Source: Epiperipatus broadwayi
Lineage: Eukaryota; Onychophora; Udeonychophora; Euonychophora; Peripatidae
Reading direction: 5' to 3'
Assembly (NCBI GenBank): GCA_028023455.1
Contig: JAQFVV010012545.1
Location: 2,693,001-2,757,000, forward strand
DNA: 64,000 nucleotides
Shown here in pieces: positions 10,726 to 23,874 of the stretch (position 1 is its first letter; every line of letters starts with the position of its first letter). A model generated the notes under the pieces. The model was given only the letters and a program-made list of their open reading frames with translations. It ran no database searches and had not been told where the DNA came from. Made by a program: the position numbers and the translations under genes.

Positions 10726-12847
10726 CATGTGCAGATAAATTAACTACTACCATATATGTAGAATTTTTTATAATTGTGTTTTTTTCAACCTAATCTAAAG
10801 CCATCTGTTATAAGAATGGTTACTTTTTTATAATAGGATGTTGCTTTCATCAATGATGATTAATGCATTTATTAATAAAAGCAAATGGCAGAAAACAATC
10901 TGGAGATGTGGATATTATAATACTGTAAGATCTCAAATTCGTTGACTATTTAGAATTGGGAGTAAATGGTTCTAGAATAATATGAACTGCTTTGGAATGC
11001 ATATAATAAAGTCATGTGATGTTACTGATAATTGTGTTTTAGAACAGAGATTATATAATAATTTTGAAATTACACCATGTTGACATTTAGGATGACACAA
11101 TGATAGAAATGTACATTTAATGAAAAACATAAACTAATTTAAATGCACCAAATAGAAAATGGTTTGTTAATGTATATTGAAAGTATGTAACAGAATATAA
11201 TATTGGAAAATAGAAAAGGAACAGAAAATTTGAGGAATATATATATATATATATATATATATAGGCATGAAGATCACACAAAAGAAATCAATGGAATAAA
11301 GCTTTAATAGAAAGAAATATAATGATAGGAAAGCTATAGTCATATTAAATGGGACTGTAATATTAATGGTATATTGTGGAAACAGAATGTTTAAGAAGTC
11401 AATAAATGCCAAATATATAATAGAATGGTAAAAAATATCTTACATATAAAAATGAGATTTGGCAATTAAAAAAAAGAATGGAAAATGAATTGATAACTAT
11501 AAAATAAATTACTGGTGAGTATCTACATAAAGATCAACAAGAGAATGCATAAACAGTGACATAATTAGAAAAATAATGAATATTAGCACACTATAAAAAT
11601 GACATCAAAACAATACAATTGGAATGGTAAGGATATGTACAGAGGATGTTTTAGGGAAGATAACCAAATCAAATATTAAACTGAATACAACAGGAAAGAA
11701 AAACATGTTATTTAAAAAAAGCTAAAGAGAAAGAATAGATAAATTAGTCAGAAATTTTCAGGAACATTTATAAATGGACAGAAAAGCATGGCAACAATGA
11801 AAATTGAAAGAAGTTATAGGATGTTATATACTGATAAGAAAAAGAAGATCATGATGGTAAAATAGTCTATAACCAAAAATATAAAAATGCTGAGATGATT
11901 CTTAAGTTTGATAGAGGCCAATGGCTAATTTCCAGTATGACAAAATAAAATAGTAAAATTTGTGTGTGAAGTTGTTCTTCATTTTTGTATTATATATCAC
12001 AATCAATGTTGTTGGTTTTGAATTTTTTTTATACTTATAAAATTTGAACCAATCATTGTAAGTTCATTAAATACTCAGAAAAAAATAATATTTATGTTTT
12101 AAAAAACAAAAGAATTTTATTAAGTCTAGACATATTTGTTTGTGTGCTAGGACTTGCCAGACTTTGCTGTTAATATAAAAATTGGGCAGTTTGTTTTATT
12201 ACCTGAACAGACATTAGAAATGCAAAGTTTACAATACATGGCTTTGGAGAAAAGTAAGAAGAGACAATAATTGCTTCTAAAATGGGTTGTTTTTAAAATA
12301 TGCAGAAAAAAAATCACATGATATTTTGTTTATTATATATCATCTTTGTCAAAATGCATATTAACATTTAGCAGAAATATAAAGTTACATAAAGCCAAAC
12401 TAGCAGGGTAATTTTAGATTTACAATAGTAGCAGGTATTAACTTAGATAAAGTAAAAGGTATAATGGCTGCCAGATACATTAGCAAAAAAATAAGCCTTC
12501 TTACTGAAGAATACTAATAAATACATTACCCACTAATGCATTGATTACTCAGGTTTGCAGCAGACAGCTTTGAAGTAAATAAAATGAATCCTTTCTCTGT
12601 TGTAAAAGAAGGCAATAAAATAGAATAATTACAATAAAAACAAATATAATTTAACTTATAGCACAATACATCACTTGAGTGTGAAAGTCAGATAAAATAA
12701 TTGAATGAAAGAATGACAAATTTTTAATGAGAAAGATTAATTGCATTAAAAAGATAAGAAGAATCTATAAGTGATTAATATGATAGAATAAGTCCTCCTC
12801 TGAGTTAATAGAAAAACAAAGTTATGTTAATAAAAAAAAATTATTAA
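10726..12847. other. AT-rich intronic stretch with (TA)n microsatellite
   Basis: No gene is supported. A (TA)n run lies at about 11239-11262. Open frames here are low-complexity. Confidence 0.6.
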
Positions 12848-13090
12848 ATAGGAAAAAAACTCCATACAGTAGTGCCACTCAATGTATGCCAGAGTAATCA
12901 GTGGATACCAGAAGGCTTGTGCATAAAATCCCTATCTATGCCTACTCATCCAATATCCCCAGACTAGTTTCTGGCTTGTGGCCTTCATTAGTGAGGAGCC
13001 TGAGTGATACTACTGTATGGAGAGTTTTGCCTGTTTAATAATAATTATGAGCAAGCATAAGAAATGGTGATCATGTGATGTTCAGTGGTT
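12848..13090 (-). mobile_element. Group B hammerhead element, copy with mutated ribozyme
   Basis: This runs from AAAACTCCATACAGTAGTGCC on the left to the shared end CATGTGATGTTCAGTGG on the right (minus-strand 5' end). The hammerhead at 12956-12997 keeps stem I, GAAAC and GUC, but the core reads CTAATGA on the minus strand, changing the invariant G5, so self-cleavage is unlikely. Target duplication not clear. It lies in the same intron and orientation as the 10.4-kb copy. Confidence 0.8.
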
Positions 13091-14371
13091 TAAAAACAAA
13101 TTTAGTTGTTCAATAATGAAGAATGTTGATACAAAAGCTAAAGTTAAGATAAAGATGGATAAACTTCAGGCAGTTCATAAAATATCAGTAGAATCATTAA
13201 AATATAAAAAGGATGATTGATAGAATAAGTTGATAATTGTAATTTAATTTATTACTTAGAAAAGTGGTTAATAAAATTCATTTCAATGGTGATTTTTTTT
13301 TATGAAAATAATTATTGCAAAAAAAAGTGAAGTCTTTGAAACAATAAGTTTAATCTTTTATGTAGTAAAACGTATTATCAAAAATATTGAAAAGATATAT
13401 GAATAGTAAGTTAGACATTAAATCATGGCAATTGGCTCCAAGTGTCAAATATTTGCATTCACACTATTGACACATTCTATTTTATAATTACACTAATAGT
13501 TATTTCAAATTATTTATTAGTCTATGTATAAGCATATCATTCCTAATTCCACTTTATGGAATTAAAGAGTAAGCGAAATTATGAAGACATTTTAAAAAAA
13601 GGAAGTAAATAATTATTTCACTGTTTTTGAACGAATATCTAATAGATGAAATAGGAATTTTTATTTTATAATTTGTTTTCTTTAGAATTCTAATACATTT
13701 CAATTCTTATCTTGTTCACTTTGATATTATATTTTTTCACTAGCGTTTTTTTTTTTTTGTAATTATTATTTTATATATATATATATTATTCTTTTCTTTA
13801 TTATAATTTTTCAATGTTTCCACACAGGTTTAATATTGATATTTTGTTGATTCAAATATTATTATTTAAAAAAATCAGAAATGATAATTATTGATAAACT
13901 TTAAATCATATTCTAAATCAAGTTTTTTAGTACGGAAATCAGTACTTATCTGAACAATTGACACTGCACAGAGATCTATTTTATTTCCCAGTTAATAATA
14001 TATAGATACTCATTTATCAACCAGCATTGGATATCTAGAATTGGCTTATCTAGACTAATGAGATCCATTTATCAACCAAATATTGAATAGTTAGCTACAC
14101 TAACCATAGGATAGTCATTTGAAAATTGAAAAAAATCCTAAGCTATCTAAATATATTTTCTAATCAGTTTCAAAGCCAATTGATGAGCATGAATGGCAGA
14201 TGGATTGATTGATACCCCATGAATCCCATAAAAAAAAAAGATAACTGAATATTTTTGAAAAGTAGAACAGGTAAGAAGAAAATTTAGAAAAGATGATCTA
14301 AAAATATATATAACTTTTACATTGCTAGAATATATAAATGATAATAATGATGCCTTAAATTTTATAATATT
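13091..14371. other. AT-rich intronic stretch, no supported gene
   Basis: Homopolymer and TA-rich sequence. The open frame at 14147-14386 (minus) shows no splice context or motif and was not accepted. Confidence 0.55.
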
Positions 14372-14657
14372 TTTTCTAATTTTCACAAATATTTTATAAT
14401 TTTAAATACAAACAACTTGTTAGTAATAACACATAAATAAACATCACAGGTGTCTCCACACTTCTTCAGGTGTTGGTGGCCTGACCAGTAACAGTATTCA
14501 CATAGGAGTGAAACTCGCACCTTTAGATTTTTGAATATTGAATTTAAGGCAAATACTCTCACTAACTGAGCTATCCTATCAAAGGCAATAGATAGTAGAA
14601 ATTTTATATGTTTATATGTGAGAGTTGGTTCAAATCCTCCTGAGTTCTTTAATTTTT
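14372..14657 (-). repeat. Penelope pLTR fragment in inverted orientation
   Basis: The reverse complement matches the 404-bp pLTRs at 34.9 and 37.7 kb: it has ACTCAGGAGGATTTGAACCA, then the tRNA-like GATAGCTCAGTTAGTGAGAG, then CACCTGAAGAAG and the TGTGTTATTACTAACAAGTT tail. The second half of the hammerhead (stem II closing strand and GAAA) has been lost, so no ribozyme is expected. It sits head-to-head with a 5'-truncated Penelope body that follows directly. Confidence 0.78.
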
Positions 14658-14664
14658 TTTTGTC

Positions 14665-14985
14665 AAAGGAAATACATTGGTGGGACCTGTTGCCATGTTG
14701 AACAGAGATTGAAAAAACAAACTAATCGTTAAAAGAAAAAAAAACAGATTTATCTACAGTAGCATGCCATGTATGTTTTAATGATTATATGTTTAATTGA
14801 GAAAATACAAAAATATTGGATAGAGAGGAAAAGGTGTAAAGAAGAAAATTCAAGGAAGCTGCTCATATGACAATGGTAAATAATCCTATAAGTCAAACCC
14901 AGTGTGGCAATACACAATGTATGGAAGCCTCTAATTAACCTTGCTCTTGAAAAAAAATGGACTCAGGAGGATTTGAAGTAGAAAA
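14665..14985 (+). pseudogene. Penelope-like element 3' fragment (GIY-YIG end)
   Basis: The plus-strand sequence matches about 37385-37730 of the large Penelope element. It covers the GIY-YIG part starting at ATACATTGGTGGGACCTGT, the C-terminal GAAGCTGCTCATATGACAAT region, and ends a few bases into a second pLTR (ACTCAGGAGGATTTGAA at about 14961). Small indels and stop codons break the frame. The inverted pLTR on its 5' side reproduces the arrangement known for truncated Penelope insertions. Confidence 0.78.
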
Positions 14986-15205
14986 TTTATGAAAATCATA
15001 TTTAAAAATCCTATAAAGAATAAAGTTAAAAAAAAATTGAAGTTTTGCTATATTTAGAATGTGAATAAAATACTGTATTTAGAATAAAGTAAACAATTGC
15101 GCTAAATTGGAAATAAATGTTAAAGTATTAGGAAGCAAAAATTAAAAAGTTATAAATGTTAATCAAAGTAAAAATATTTTGATAAGATAAGCATTAATAT
15201 AAGTA

Positions 15206-15355
15206 CCAAACTCTCCATACAGTAGTGCCACCAAGTGCAAGGCTTCATAATCAATGGATGCAGGAAGATTTGTGCATAAAATCCCTATTTAATGCCTATT
15301 CATCCAACATACCCATATCTAGTTTGTGGAGAGCACTAGATCTTAGGATCTAATG
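15206..15355 (-). mobile_element. Group B hammerhead element, truncated
   Basis: Starts CCAAACTCTCCATACAGTAG and follows the group B consensus through GTGCATAAAATCCCTAT. The ribozyme region is deleted except for short remnants, and it ends with GAGAGCACTAGATCTTAGGA. No core motif remains. Confidence 0.7.
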
Positions 15356-15550
15356 CAACCTTCCAGCAGCCATCTTTGACTTATTTGGTTAACTATAAAG
15401 CTAGAAGCCCAAGATGAAAACACCATAATGCTTCCAATATACACTTATTTGCTTGAATAGTCATATAGATCTGAACGCAGTTCAACATCTATACATTTGG
15501 TGTCTGTTTTTTTTTTTCAAAATCACAGACTCCATTACCCTATGGGCAGG

Positions 15551-15640
15551 ATCACATGATCATCATAAGAGTGCCAAACTCTCCATACAATAGTACCATC
15601 AAGTGCAAGCCTTCTTAATCAATGAAGGCAGGAAGATAAC
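15551..15640. mobile_element. Group B element, short fragment
   Basis: Contains ATCACATGATCATCA, similar to the group B 5' end, followed by CCAAACTCTCCATACAATAG and AATCAATGAAGGCAGGAAG. This is an internally deleted remnant without a hammerhead. Confidence 0.55.
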
Positions 15641-16500
15641 CATTTCCATAATAGAAAATATTTTTAATGAAACAAATATATAACAAACATTTAAATAAAA
15701 AAATTCAGGGAATCTTTTTTTATATTAAATATGAAACAAATATCAGATGGTCTCATTGTGCTGAAATTTACGAGTAATAATATGAATAAAATTTCTAATG
15801 CTAAACGACATATTATTGTAATTTGTAAGTCAATTACCTGGGCGTGTGCTGCTCAAAGGCAATAAAAGTAATCTCAAACTACAATTAATTGCAAATGAAA
15901 GGCACTTTAATTGGAATGTAATTTTTTTTTCATATTTTAAAAATATATTTTCTATTGCTGTGTACCGGGGGGGGGGGGGGATCTATAATCCCAGCCATGT
16001 CAGCAATAATAATAAAATTAAAAGTATTTATGGGTTAGAGTTGCCATAAAAATATTCTACATTTATTGTTTATTATCTTTTTTTTATAGATATAATACTT
16101 ATAATCATAAATATTAATACTTGCACTTACTGAATTTTAATAAAGCAAAATTAATATATATATATTAAAAAAACTATGAAGCTTTACTAAAGAGTAAAAT
16201 TACCAGCTTTCACTGTCTTCTCTGTTTTTTTGTTTGTTCTATTTTTTTTTTCTTTTGTTAAATAAATATGATTTACAAATAAAAATCAAATCAAAAAGTT
16301 GATAGTTTGTATTCTAATTGAAGCATCCTTTTTTTTTTTTTTTAAAAAAGACCATATTTTCACATATTCCGCGCACACACACGCTAATATCACCATCCAA
16401 TTTTTTTTCAATAAAATGTTTAGATTTTTTTTTTTTAATTATAAAATTCTATAATAATATTTATAATGGTAAAAAGAAAATAAAAACAATATGTCATGGC
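15641..16500. other. AT-rich intronic stretch with a poly-G run
   Basis: No gene supported. A 14-base G run at about 15967-15980 is out of character with the surrounding DNA and may be a sequencing or assembly artefact. Confidence 0.5.
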
Positions 16501-16529
16501 AGATCTAACCCATAAGTACCAAATTATGT

Positions 16530-17045
16530 CACACAAAAACTATCTCAGCAAATTTATTTTTCTATGCTGAAGACTATTAATAAACGAATAAAATAAACAA
16601 TAATAACATATAACAATAATTATCCCTCAACTTTGAGACAAATGTTAGAATAACTTTGTGTGTGGAAAATATTTTATTTTTATACACTGTGAATATATAG
16701 CTTTAACTCTTATATTTTAAAGTTTATGCAGGAGTACCTTTAACACTTAGTTAGTCTCCATTAATGCAATTATATATACTCCTTTAGCATGGTCATTTCT
16801 CTTTTCAATAAATGCGATGTCATTATCAACTCAACAGTTTTCTGCTGATTGCTAATTATGCGATTGCTTTCAATTTATATACTGCTTGCTCCTGATGCTC
16901 TCTCAGTTTTTTTTTTTTATTAGCTATGCTAATTAGCATAATTAGTATTTAATTTCTTTTAACAACAAAAGTTTTTTATAGTGTTCTACTTTTCAGGCAT
17001 AAAACAATACAAAGCATTATCTGCATATATTATACAGATCACATA
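16530..17045 (-). repeat. Gypsy-type LTR (3' LTR of minus-strand element)
   Basis: The first about 150 bp match 19524-19700, on the other side of the Gypsy body. The rest (from about 16690, including CTGATTGCTAATTATGCGAT and TTAGCATAATTAGTATTTAA) matches a separate copy at 26455-26805. Together these define one LTR-like repeat of about 500 bp. Its exact ends are uncertain because flanking identity is low. Confidence 0.6.
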
Positions 17046-17199
17046 ATAAACTTAATTTACATTATCATAAATGTGTATACAGATAGTCCACACCTCCATT
17101 TCATTCTAAAAATTAGTTTTTAAACTTTTCTGTTTTTCTGTGATTCGTGTGGTGTGTGGGAGTAGATATATCTCTTCTTTTATCTCAATCTACATTTAA

Positions 17200-19440
17200 A
17201 TCTGTTAGTTCTTCAAATCTTGATGATTGATTATCATCGCTTAGATCTGCAAGATCTTTGTCCACTCTTACATCAGCTTCAATATCCTTCTCAATGGATA
17301 ATCCATCATTTTGCACAATTGAGGAGATATCATTATATCATTCACTTATTGTGATTGGCCACTGCAAGTTTATTGTTCATTACATTTGATGTATCAAAGA
17401 AATGCTCACATAAGTGATTTAAATGTCTTCTGACATACAGTCTGTTTCTAATTTAATTACTCTAATAATATTTGGGTTCCTCATTTTTTTTTTTATAAGT
17501 TCTATGCTCCATAGAGTCTCACCAACTAGAAATTTTATGAAGTTTGCATTATAAGTTTCTTTATGTAATTTTTTTTCTGTTCCTTTGTATCTGGTAACAG
17601 TTTTGATAAATAAGTTTAAATAATAACTCTGCAGGCATTTTACTGTTAGAGATGCTCAGAATAAAATGTTGATAGAATGTAACTTCTACCAGCACATTAT
17701 TTATACCTTTAACCTTTATTTTTTAAAATATATTTTAACTTTGAACTACCTTTTCAATGATTTCATTCAAATCTGGATGATAGGGTGAAGTTAGAATATA
17801 TCTTTTAATCGGATAAATACTTTTCAAAATCAACAGATGTAAATCTTGTTCCATTATCAGATACAAGAATCATAGGATAGCCACAAGTAGTGAACATTTC
17901 CTGGAGGGCTTTAACAATATACTCTATTCATGGTTTTTATAAACTTATATTCAATACATTATTAAAAATAATCATTCATAAGTTTGGCAAAATCTATATG
18001 AAGTTGCCACATGCTTTTAGCTTCCATCCACAATTTGTAGATTTTCTTTGGTAAATCAGCTGTAGATTGACAAACTCGACAAACTTTTACTGTATATTTT
18101 CTAAATTTCCATTACCAGCATTATTTACACACTTACTGGTCCAGTCTCTTCACTCTGATTTCCAATGCTCTTATAAATAATTTTTATTTTTTTCAATATA
18201 AATTTCAAGAAGTCTGAACCAATTTGAACATAGGCTTATATTGCTTTTCACAATAAGTAGTAGTAATACTTTACATTTATTGTTGACTTTTGCTAAAGCT
18301 ACTATTTTTCTACATGTGTGAATTTTATTGTCATTTAAAACTAGGGCCAATACATATATCTTTATCAGCTTTCTTTTATTTTTGCACTTAGTACTGATTT
18401 TATCCTATCCTCTAAGGGATAGAATAGATAGTCTGGCATCATAGTCAACTTTCATATTAACAATAGTACCAGAAATGGATTTATTCAGTGTAATTTGGCC
18501 CTTAGATTAATTCCTTAATATTTTTATTTCTACATTTTTACACACTCCACTTCCCCCTGATTTAAAGTTTGAGTATGGTTTGACTTTTATGTCCTTCTCC
18601 TTGAAAACCCAAATCATATAGCCCTTAATATCACAAATACATCATTTCTTAATTTTTAAATTTACACAACTTCTTTGTATGCCCTTTAGTACTGCAACAT
18701 CAACACTTTACTTCATTCTTTGAGAGTTTTGTAGGTCCTTTAATCATTTTAGCTCTATTTATGTTTGTCAAATTTTTCAATTCATTTGTCATTGTTTAAA
18801 ATTCGGACACATTTTCATGCATTATGAATTTTGCAATCACCATCCTTTAGACTAAATCCACCTCACTTAAAATCTTTCTAAGGTTGTGATCTGACATCCC
18901 ATATGGCAATTGGTCTAAAAGTTTATAATCTAAATCCTACATGAATTAGCATTGTTTAGTAATTAATCTCAATGCTAGTTTATAATATTGATAACATTCA
19001 TAAAATAATTAGTTTCTCATCCTGAAATATAAGTGAGCCATTTATTTCATCATCACTGGCTGAAAATATACACTGATAAATTTCCATTAATTTATTATAT
19101 AGTATGTCCTCTGGGATCTTTGAACCACACAATTGTTTTTCTATCTGCAAAACATCATTACTTGTAAAGAATAATGGGATGGAAACTTTATCAACCCCTA
19201 TTCTATTTCACTATATATAATTGTCAAGGTGCTAGACATATATGTGCCATGATGTTGGATTGCTACCATTGAACACTCAAAAGATTTTGAGTCAGGATTG
19301 CCATTATTATACTTAATAAATATTGTGTCTAACTTTCCTTCACTCTCAGATAATTGCACCATTCTATTTTTACTGTCCTCACAAAACAGAAATAAACTGC
19401 ACCTATTACTATGTTGTTTGTACAGGTTCTTCATAAACTA
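17200..19440 (-). pseudogene. Decayed Gypsy-type retrotransposon gag-pol remnant
   Basis: Reading the minus strand from right to left: a gag-like stretch (about 18900-19434), a single zinc knuckle near 18670-18715 (C-x2-C-x4-H-x4-C spacing, interrupted by a stop codon), and an integrase part. The integrase shows a CxxC pair in VKVCRVCQST (near 18070), then MWQLHIDFA, then the core YPMILVSDNGTRFTSVDF (near 17825-17880) with the DNG motif, then an HPDLNEIIEKVVQ-like segment. Reverse transcriptase and RNase H are missing or deleted. Many stops and frameshifts are present, so it is dead. Orientation is the same as the host gene; it lies in an intron. Confidence 0.7.
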
Positions 19441-19504
19441 ACAACAGTGACATTTGCTATGTACACAAGGAGATCTATATTTCCAGTCATGTTAGTGACA
19501 AGAA

Positions 19505-19710
19505 TAAATAAAATCACAGAAAAACTTTATTTACGTCAGGCAGTTTATTTCTCTGTGCTGAAGATTTTTAATAAACAAATAAAATAAATAACAATAAATA
19601 ATAATATAACAACAGTAATTATCCTTCAACTTTGAAAAAAATCTTAGAATAAGTTTGTGTGGAAAATACTTTACTTTCACACAATATATATTGAAGCAGT
19701 CAATGTCTAA
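19505..19710 (-). repeat. Partial second LTR of the Gypsy remnant
   Basis: About 170 bp match the left part of the LTR at 16530 (GTGCTGAAGA, AATAAAC, AATTATCC, AACTTTGA, GTTTGTGTGGAAAATA). After about 19700 it changes to a sequence (ATTGAAGCAGTCAATG...AAGCTTCATG) that also occurs inverted at 26380-26460, next to the other LTR copy. It is therefore a truncated or rearranged 5' LTR. Confidence 0.55.
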
Positions 19711-22031
19711 TCATCATCAAGCTTCATGCTTAACCATCTACACTAACCTCCTATGGGGCCTGCAATTCAGACCTCACTGTAAATATATGCCATTCACCCA
19801 CACACTGTATGCATAATGATCCAAAAACATTAATAAAATATTTAGCAAAGTAAAACAGTAGTGTGAGTGATGCATATATATATATATATATATGAACGAA
19901 GCAATAATTTTATTATTTATTGCTGAAAATTAGATGTTTTCTTTATATAATTGTAAATATCTTTTTATATATGTGTATTTAATTAAACTAGTGGAATGTA
20001 ACAACAAAGAAAAATGGGGAGGGCTTGAAATACTGAAATTATCTTTCTCTATAGTCAGATTGTTTTCATTAATTAAAATTATAAATCTTAATTAAAATTC
20101 TTTTTTAGTTGTTTTCAAATCTCTAAAAATAGCTAAAATGGTATTTCCAGTTTTATCTGTTTTATTTTGTTAATTAAATATTTTACTAATCAAACATGTT
20201 TTTTTTTAATTAAGAGATAGCTGTGGGCAACTGAGATTGCATTCTTGGTGGAATTAAGGTGGGTAAAGAGGCCCATATAACAAAAGAGCAGAGTTTAGTT
20301 GAGATTTTAGTCAGTTAAGTTTAGTTACTTTTCAGTCAGTTACTTTCAAAGTGTTTTAAGACCTTAACATTTTAAGAAGTCAAGAGAAGTTCGGTGCTAT
20401 GAACTGTGAGTAGAAAAGAGGCACTTTTCTCTTCTTCTCTTGGAGAACTTTCTGCCTGCAACTATTGTCAAGTTCCATCCGACCGGCCATACAAGATGAT
20501 CACTATTCCAACTGCTGATTGCTAATAACGCCACTATGCTGCTTTCCTTAGGTAACCTTTAATGTGGAGCTGCCTTTAGTATAAAGTCCTTAAATAATTT
20601 GTTTATCTAAGATATAATGAAAATCTTACATTCTATTTATGTATTAATTCATAAATCTCTATTAATTATGCTCTGAAATTCTCTCTCTGTAATCCCTTAT
20701 TAGTATAATGTAGTTCTCACTATGCCTTTCACGCTTAATTTATGTTATATAGCTTTGTGCGGCTCCATTAATATTTAACTTGTTTTGGTTTAATATCTAT
20801 ATATGTATAATTGCTTTTCTTTAATATGCCAACAACCAAACTTGTGAGTTTTAAAAAGGGGAGGAAGTAATTGTTTAATTTGGAAAGAAGTGGGAGCTTC
20901 ATTTGAAATCTATCGATAAAGTTTTGTTTATTTAAAATTGAAATTGCTCGCTAGGTTGGTTTATATTTAAATCTGTTATTCATGTTTTTTTATCTAAAAC
21001 ATTTTATTTGGATGCATATTTTACTTTATTATTTGAATTTGTCTTTAAATTTTCATTTTAAAAGATCGTGAACCTTAATATAATTAATTCACCTTTTCTT
21101 GTTGGTGCCTGGAGGCTAATTTTATCAGTTAATACGTATCTGGGAATCAAAATTAAATATAAAATTTTTGTTAGAGTAATGCCTTAGTTAAAGAGTTATT
21201 TTCTAGTATAATTTTCAGAATGATTCTTTATTCAAATATATCATGGCACAGAAGTCAAACCATTTACAGGCTTTCGAATATAGAGTACATTAAGTTTATT
21301 GTACATGTATAACGCTGCTGGCAGACCTTTTCTTCCTCTTATGGTACTTCCACATATATATTTCTTCATTGCTTTAGTTCTCAAAATCATTCGTAATCAG
21401 GGATACGACTCTCTGTGGAACACAAGGTTTATAGGGTTTTGATTGTGCTCTAGCTGTCAAGCCAAACCTCTCCATCCGATACCATCCCATCAAAACGGCG
21501 GACGTATCAACCCCATTCATTCTCAAGAGTTCAAAGTACCATAAGATCCATATTTCTTTATACATGCTAGCATTGTTACTGTTTTAGTTAATGGATTTAT
21601 GCCTGTTTGAGCCTTTTGTTAGGTGCTAGAAATAATGACTCATTCATGAAATGCACCAATATGCTAATTAGTCAGTATGTTAATTTTAAAATTGCTTTTG
21701 TTTAAAACCGTTATCGATTCCCATAGACGTAAATCAGATTTGTATTAATGATTGTATAATTGATTCTCGTAAACATAGCGCATTGTTTGTTTCTTATGCA
21801 TAAGCTCCAAAGACGTCTTTTACAAACAATGCCAATAAAAGTATATGTATAATGATTTTCATAATGTAGATAAGTGATTGAGATCATATATTTTGCCTGT
21901 TTATCAAATAAATCATTTACTACTAAACCTTTCACGATCTTTTATATTTATTTTAGGCATCCACAACATACTGTTAATAAAAGTTTATTAAATTGGCATA
22001 TTAAATTCCACACAAGTTATAATCCACTCTA
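19711..22031. other. Intronic stretch with a GC-richer LTR/leader-like block
   Basis: About 20210-20600 is GC-richer than its surroundings and contains CTGATTGCTAATAACGCC, resembling the Gypsy LTR at 16.84 kb. A purine run AAAAAGGGGAGGAAG lies at about 20856. These suggest old LTR retroelement pieces but no boundaries can be set. The 63-codon open frame at 21374-21565 (minus) is not recognised. Confidence 0.4.
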
Positions 22032-22236
22032 TAAAATTGTAGTCAAAACAGAGCAAAACTCTCCTACGTTTGCCCTGTGTAAAAGAGTGGGGGGGGGACC
22101 TCTTCTCCCCCTCCCCCCTTTTGTGGGTTGGGGGGGGGGTTGTGGGGGTTTTTGTCCCCCCCCCCCTTTTTTCTTAAAAAAAAAGAGAAAAAATAAAAAA
22201 AAATATTTTTGGGGGGGTGGGGTAAAATTGTAGTCA
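22032..22236. mobile_element. Group B insertion site with corrupted interior
   Basis: TAAAATTGTAGTCA occurs at 22032-22045 and 22223-22236, a 14-nt target duplication. Just inside the left copy is AGAGCAAAACTCTCCTACG, the start of a group B element. From about 22089 the sequence becomes long G, C, T and A homopolymer runs unlike anything else nearby, ending exactly at the right duplication. The interior is probably a badly resolved hairpin copy of group B and not true sequence. Confidence 0.6.
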
Positions 22237-23690
22237 TTTAATAATTACTAAAGGGGATTTTATAAAGCAATTCCCAAGTTTTGTAAATAAACAATGTCAT
22301 CCCAAGCATGAAACATTTTGTAACATATATATGCATTTTCTCAATATTTTATTAAATATATAAATTCATGTAAATCCTGGTTTGAATTAGTATTTAGAAC
22401 TATTTTCTTTAGCTAATAGCTTAGCATTAATAAATAACTATAATAAATGTAATAACTGGGCTACTCCGACCTCGATCATCATCATCAGTCTGATCTTATG
22501 CTCTACTGCTTTGCTTCTGGGCATGGAATTAAAATAATTTTACTGTATCCTCAGGATTGTTGTTCATTGGGTCAGAGATTCGAAGAATAGGCAAATAGGT
22601 TAGAATTCAGGATTGCTCCAGACCTGTGTATCTCAAGCATGATCAGATTCAAGGTACTTTTGCTTAGGATTTGAATCAGATGTACCGGTCAAAACATGTT
22701 TATCCATCTAACATGAGCTGGAACTCACAAAATGTACTTCAAACCCAGTCCAGCCGGAGATTTAGGCCAGGGACCAGCCTGAATTCAAACCCACTCTCTA
22801 AGCCCCAGATCTAACACCTAATGAATAACATAGTAGTGATGGCACAAGAGAATTAATTTTAAATCCGGCCAACTAGCAAAGCTGAGCAAAACAATGAGAC
22901 ATCTATTAACTATGACTAAACTGAAATATATATAAGCAGGCTTTACTTTTGGAAATGGAGAAAAGAAGGAATTCAAACTACTCAAATAAGTTAGACAATA
23001 AAATATATTTTAATATACTGACAAATTATTATACATTTATAAATTAAGTACATTAGTATGTGCGTGAATGAGCAAGCAGTAGATAATTACATGGTGTCAT
23101 TCATGCTATTATTTCTCATATGCTCCTTATTAGTTAAATAATATATTACAATAAACACACATCTTTGGTGGGTCCAATATTAAGATGCCAATCAAATATT
23201 AGAAAGAATTACATAATACTGCCATTAACGCTTTGATTTACGGTTCAGAAACATGGTGACTAACATATATTTTTCTAGAAGCATTCCGAAATTCATTATA
23301 CATATGATATAAAATATTTTCATGCCATTGAGGTCATGAAAATAAACAAAATATATTTGAAAACATTTGATTATATTTGAATCTATGACAAAATATTGAA
23401 TGAAAAATTATTTTAAGAATAGTAAGATGAATGCTTTATTTTTCCCAAGGCATATACTCTTAAATAGATATATAAATTACGATGGTGGGACTGTATAAGA
23501 CTGAAATAAATTTAATTAATAAAATAGAAGTAATTGGCATTTATATATATATTTTAAGCAGAGTGCAATTTTAATATTAGAGCATTAAAACTGGGTCATG
23601 AAGCAAAAGAAATAATAATATGAAGAAGTTTGCAGTACTGACATTATAACCAAGAAATAACAGGAAAAGTCGTGCTTCTGGATGAAAGAT
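22237..23690. other. Intronic stretch with a GC-richer unidentified block
   Basis: The part at about 22440-22830 is GC-richer than the neighbours and contains GTGGGTTTGAATTCAGG on the minus strand, which is loosely B-box-like. I could not assign it to a family. The rest is AT-rich and featureless. Confidence 0.4.
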
Positions 23691-23874
23691 GAAGTGGATG
23701 GGCATAGCGTGTGCCAGACTTAGGGATCACTGCCAGAGGCCTTTTTATACGAAGAAATGGATGGGCATAGCATGTGCCAAACTTAGGAATCACCACCAGA
23801 GGCCTTTTTATACAAAGAAGTGATATGCATAGCATGTGCCAAACTTATGGGATCACCGCCAGAGGCATTTTATA
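23691..23874. repeat. Minisatellite, three units of about 60 bp
   Basis: Three head-to-tail copies of a unit containing GGGCATAGCGTGTGCC, ATCACTGCCAGAGGC and CTTTTTATAC, diverged by scattered substitutions. The 63-codon minus-strand open frame here follows from the repeat and is not taken as a gene. Confidence 0.85.

Noticed and set aside
15820-15860. Extra exon with minus-strand donor CCAG|GTAATTG
   Set aside because: The exons at 27.2 and 10.1 kb already join in phase, and no acceptor-bounded frame was found.
20856-20870. Purine-rich AAAAAGGGGAGGAAG as a polypurine tract
   Set aside because: No matching LTR start or internal coding region could be tied to it.
23691-23874. CRISPR-like repeat array
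   Set aside because: Three adjoining units without spacers in an animal genome; a minisatellite.
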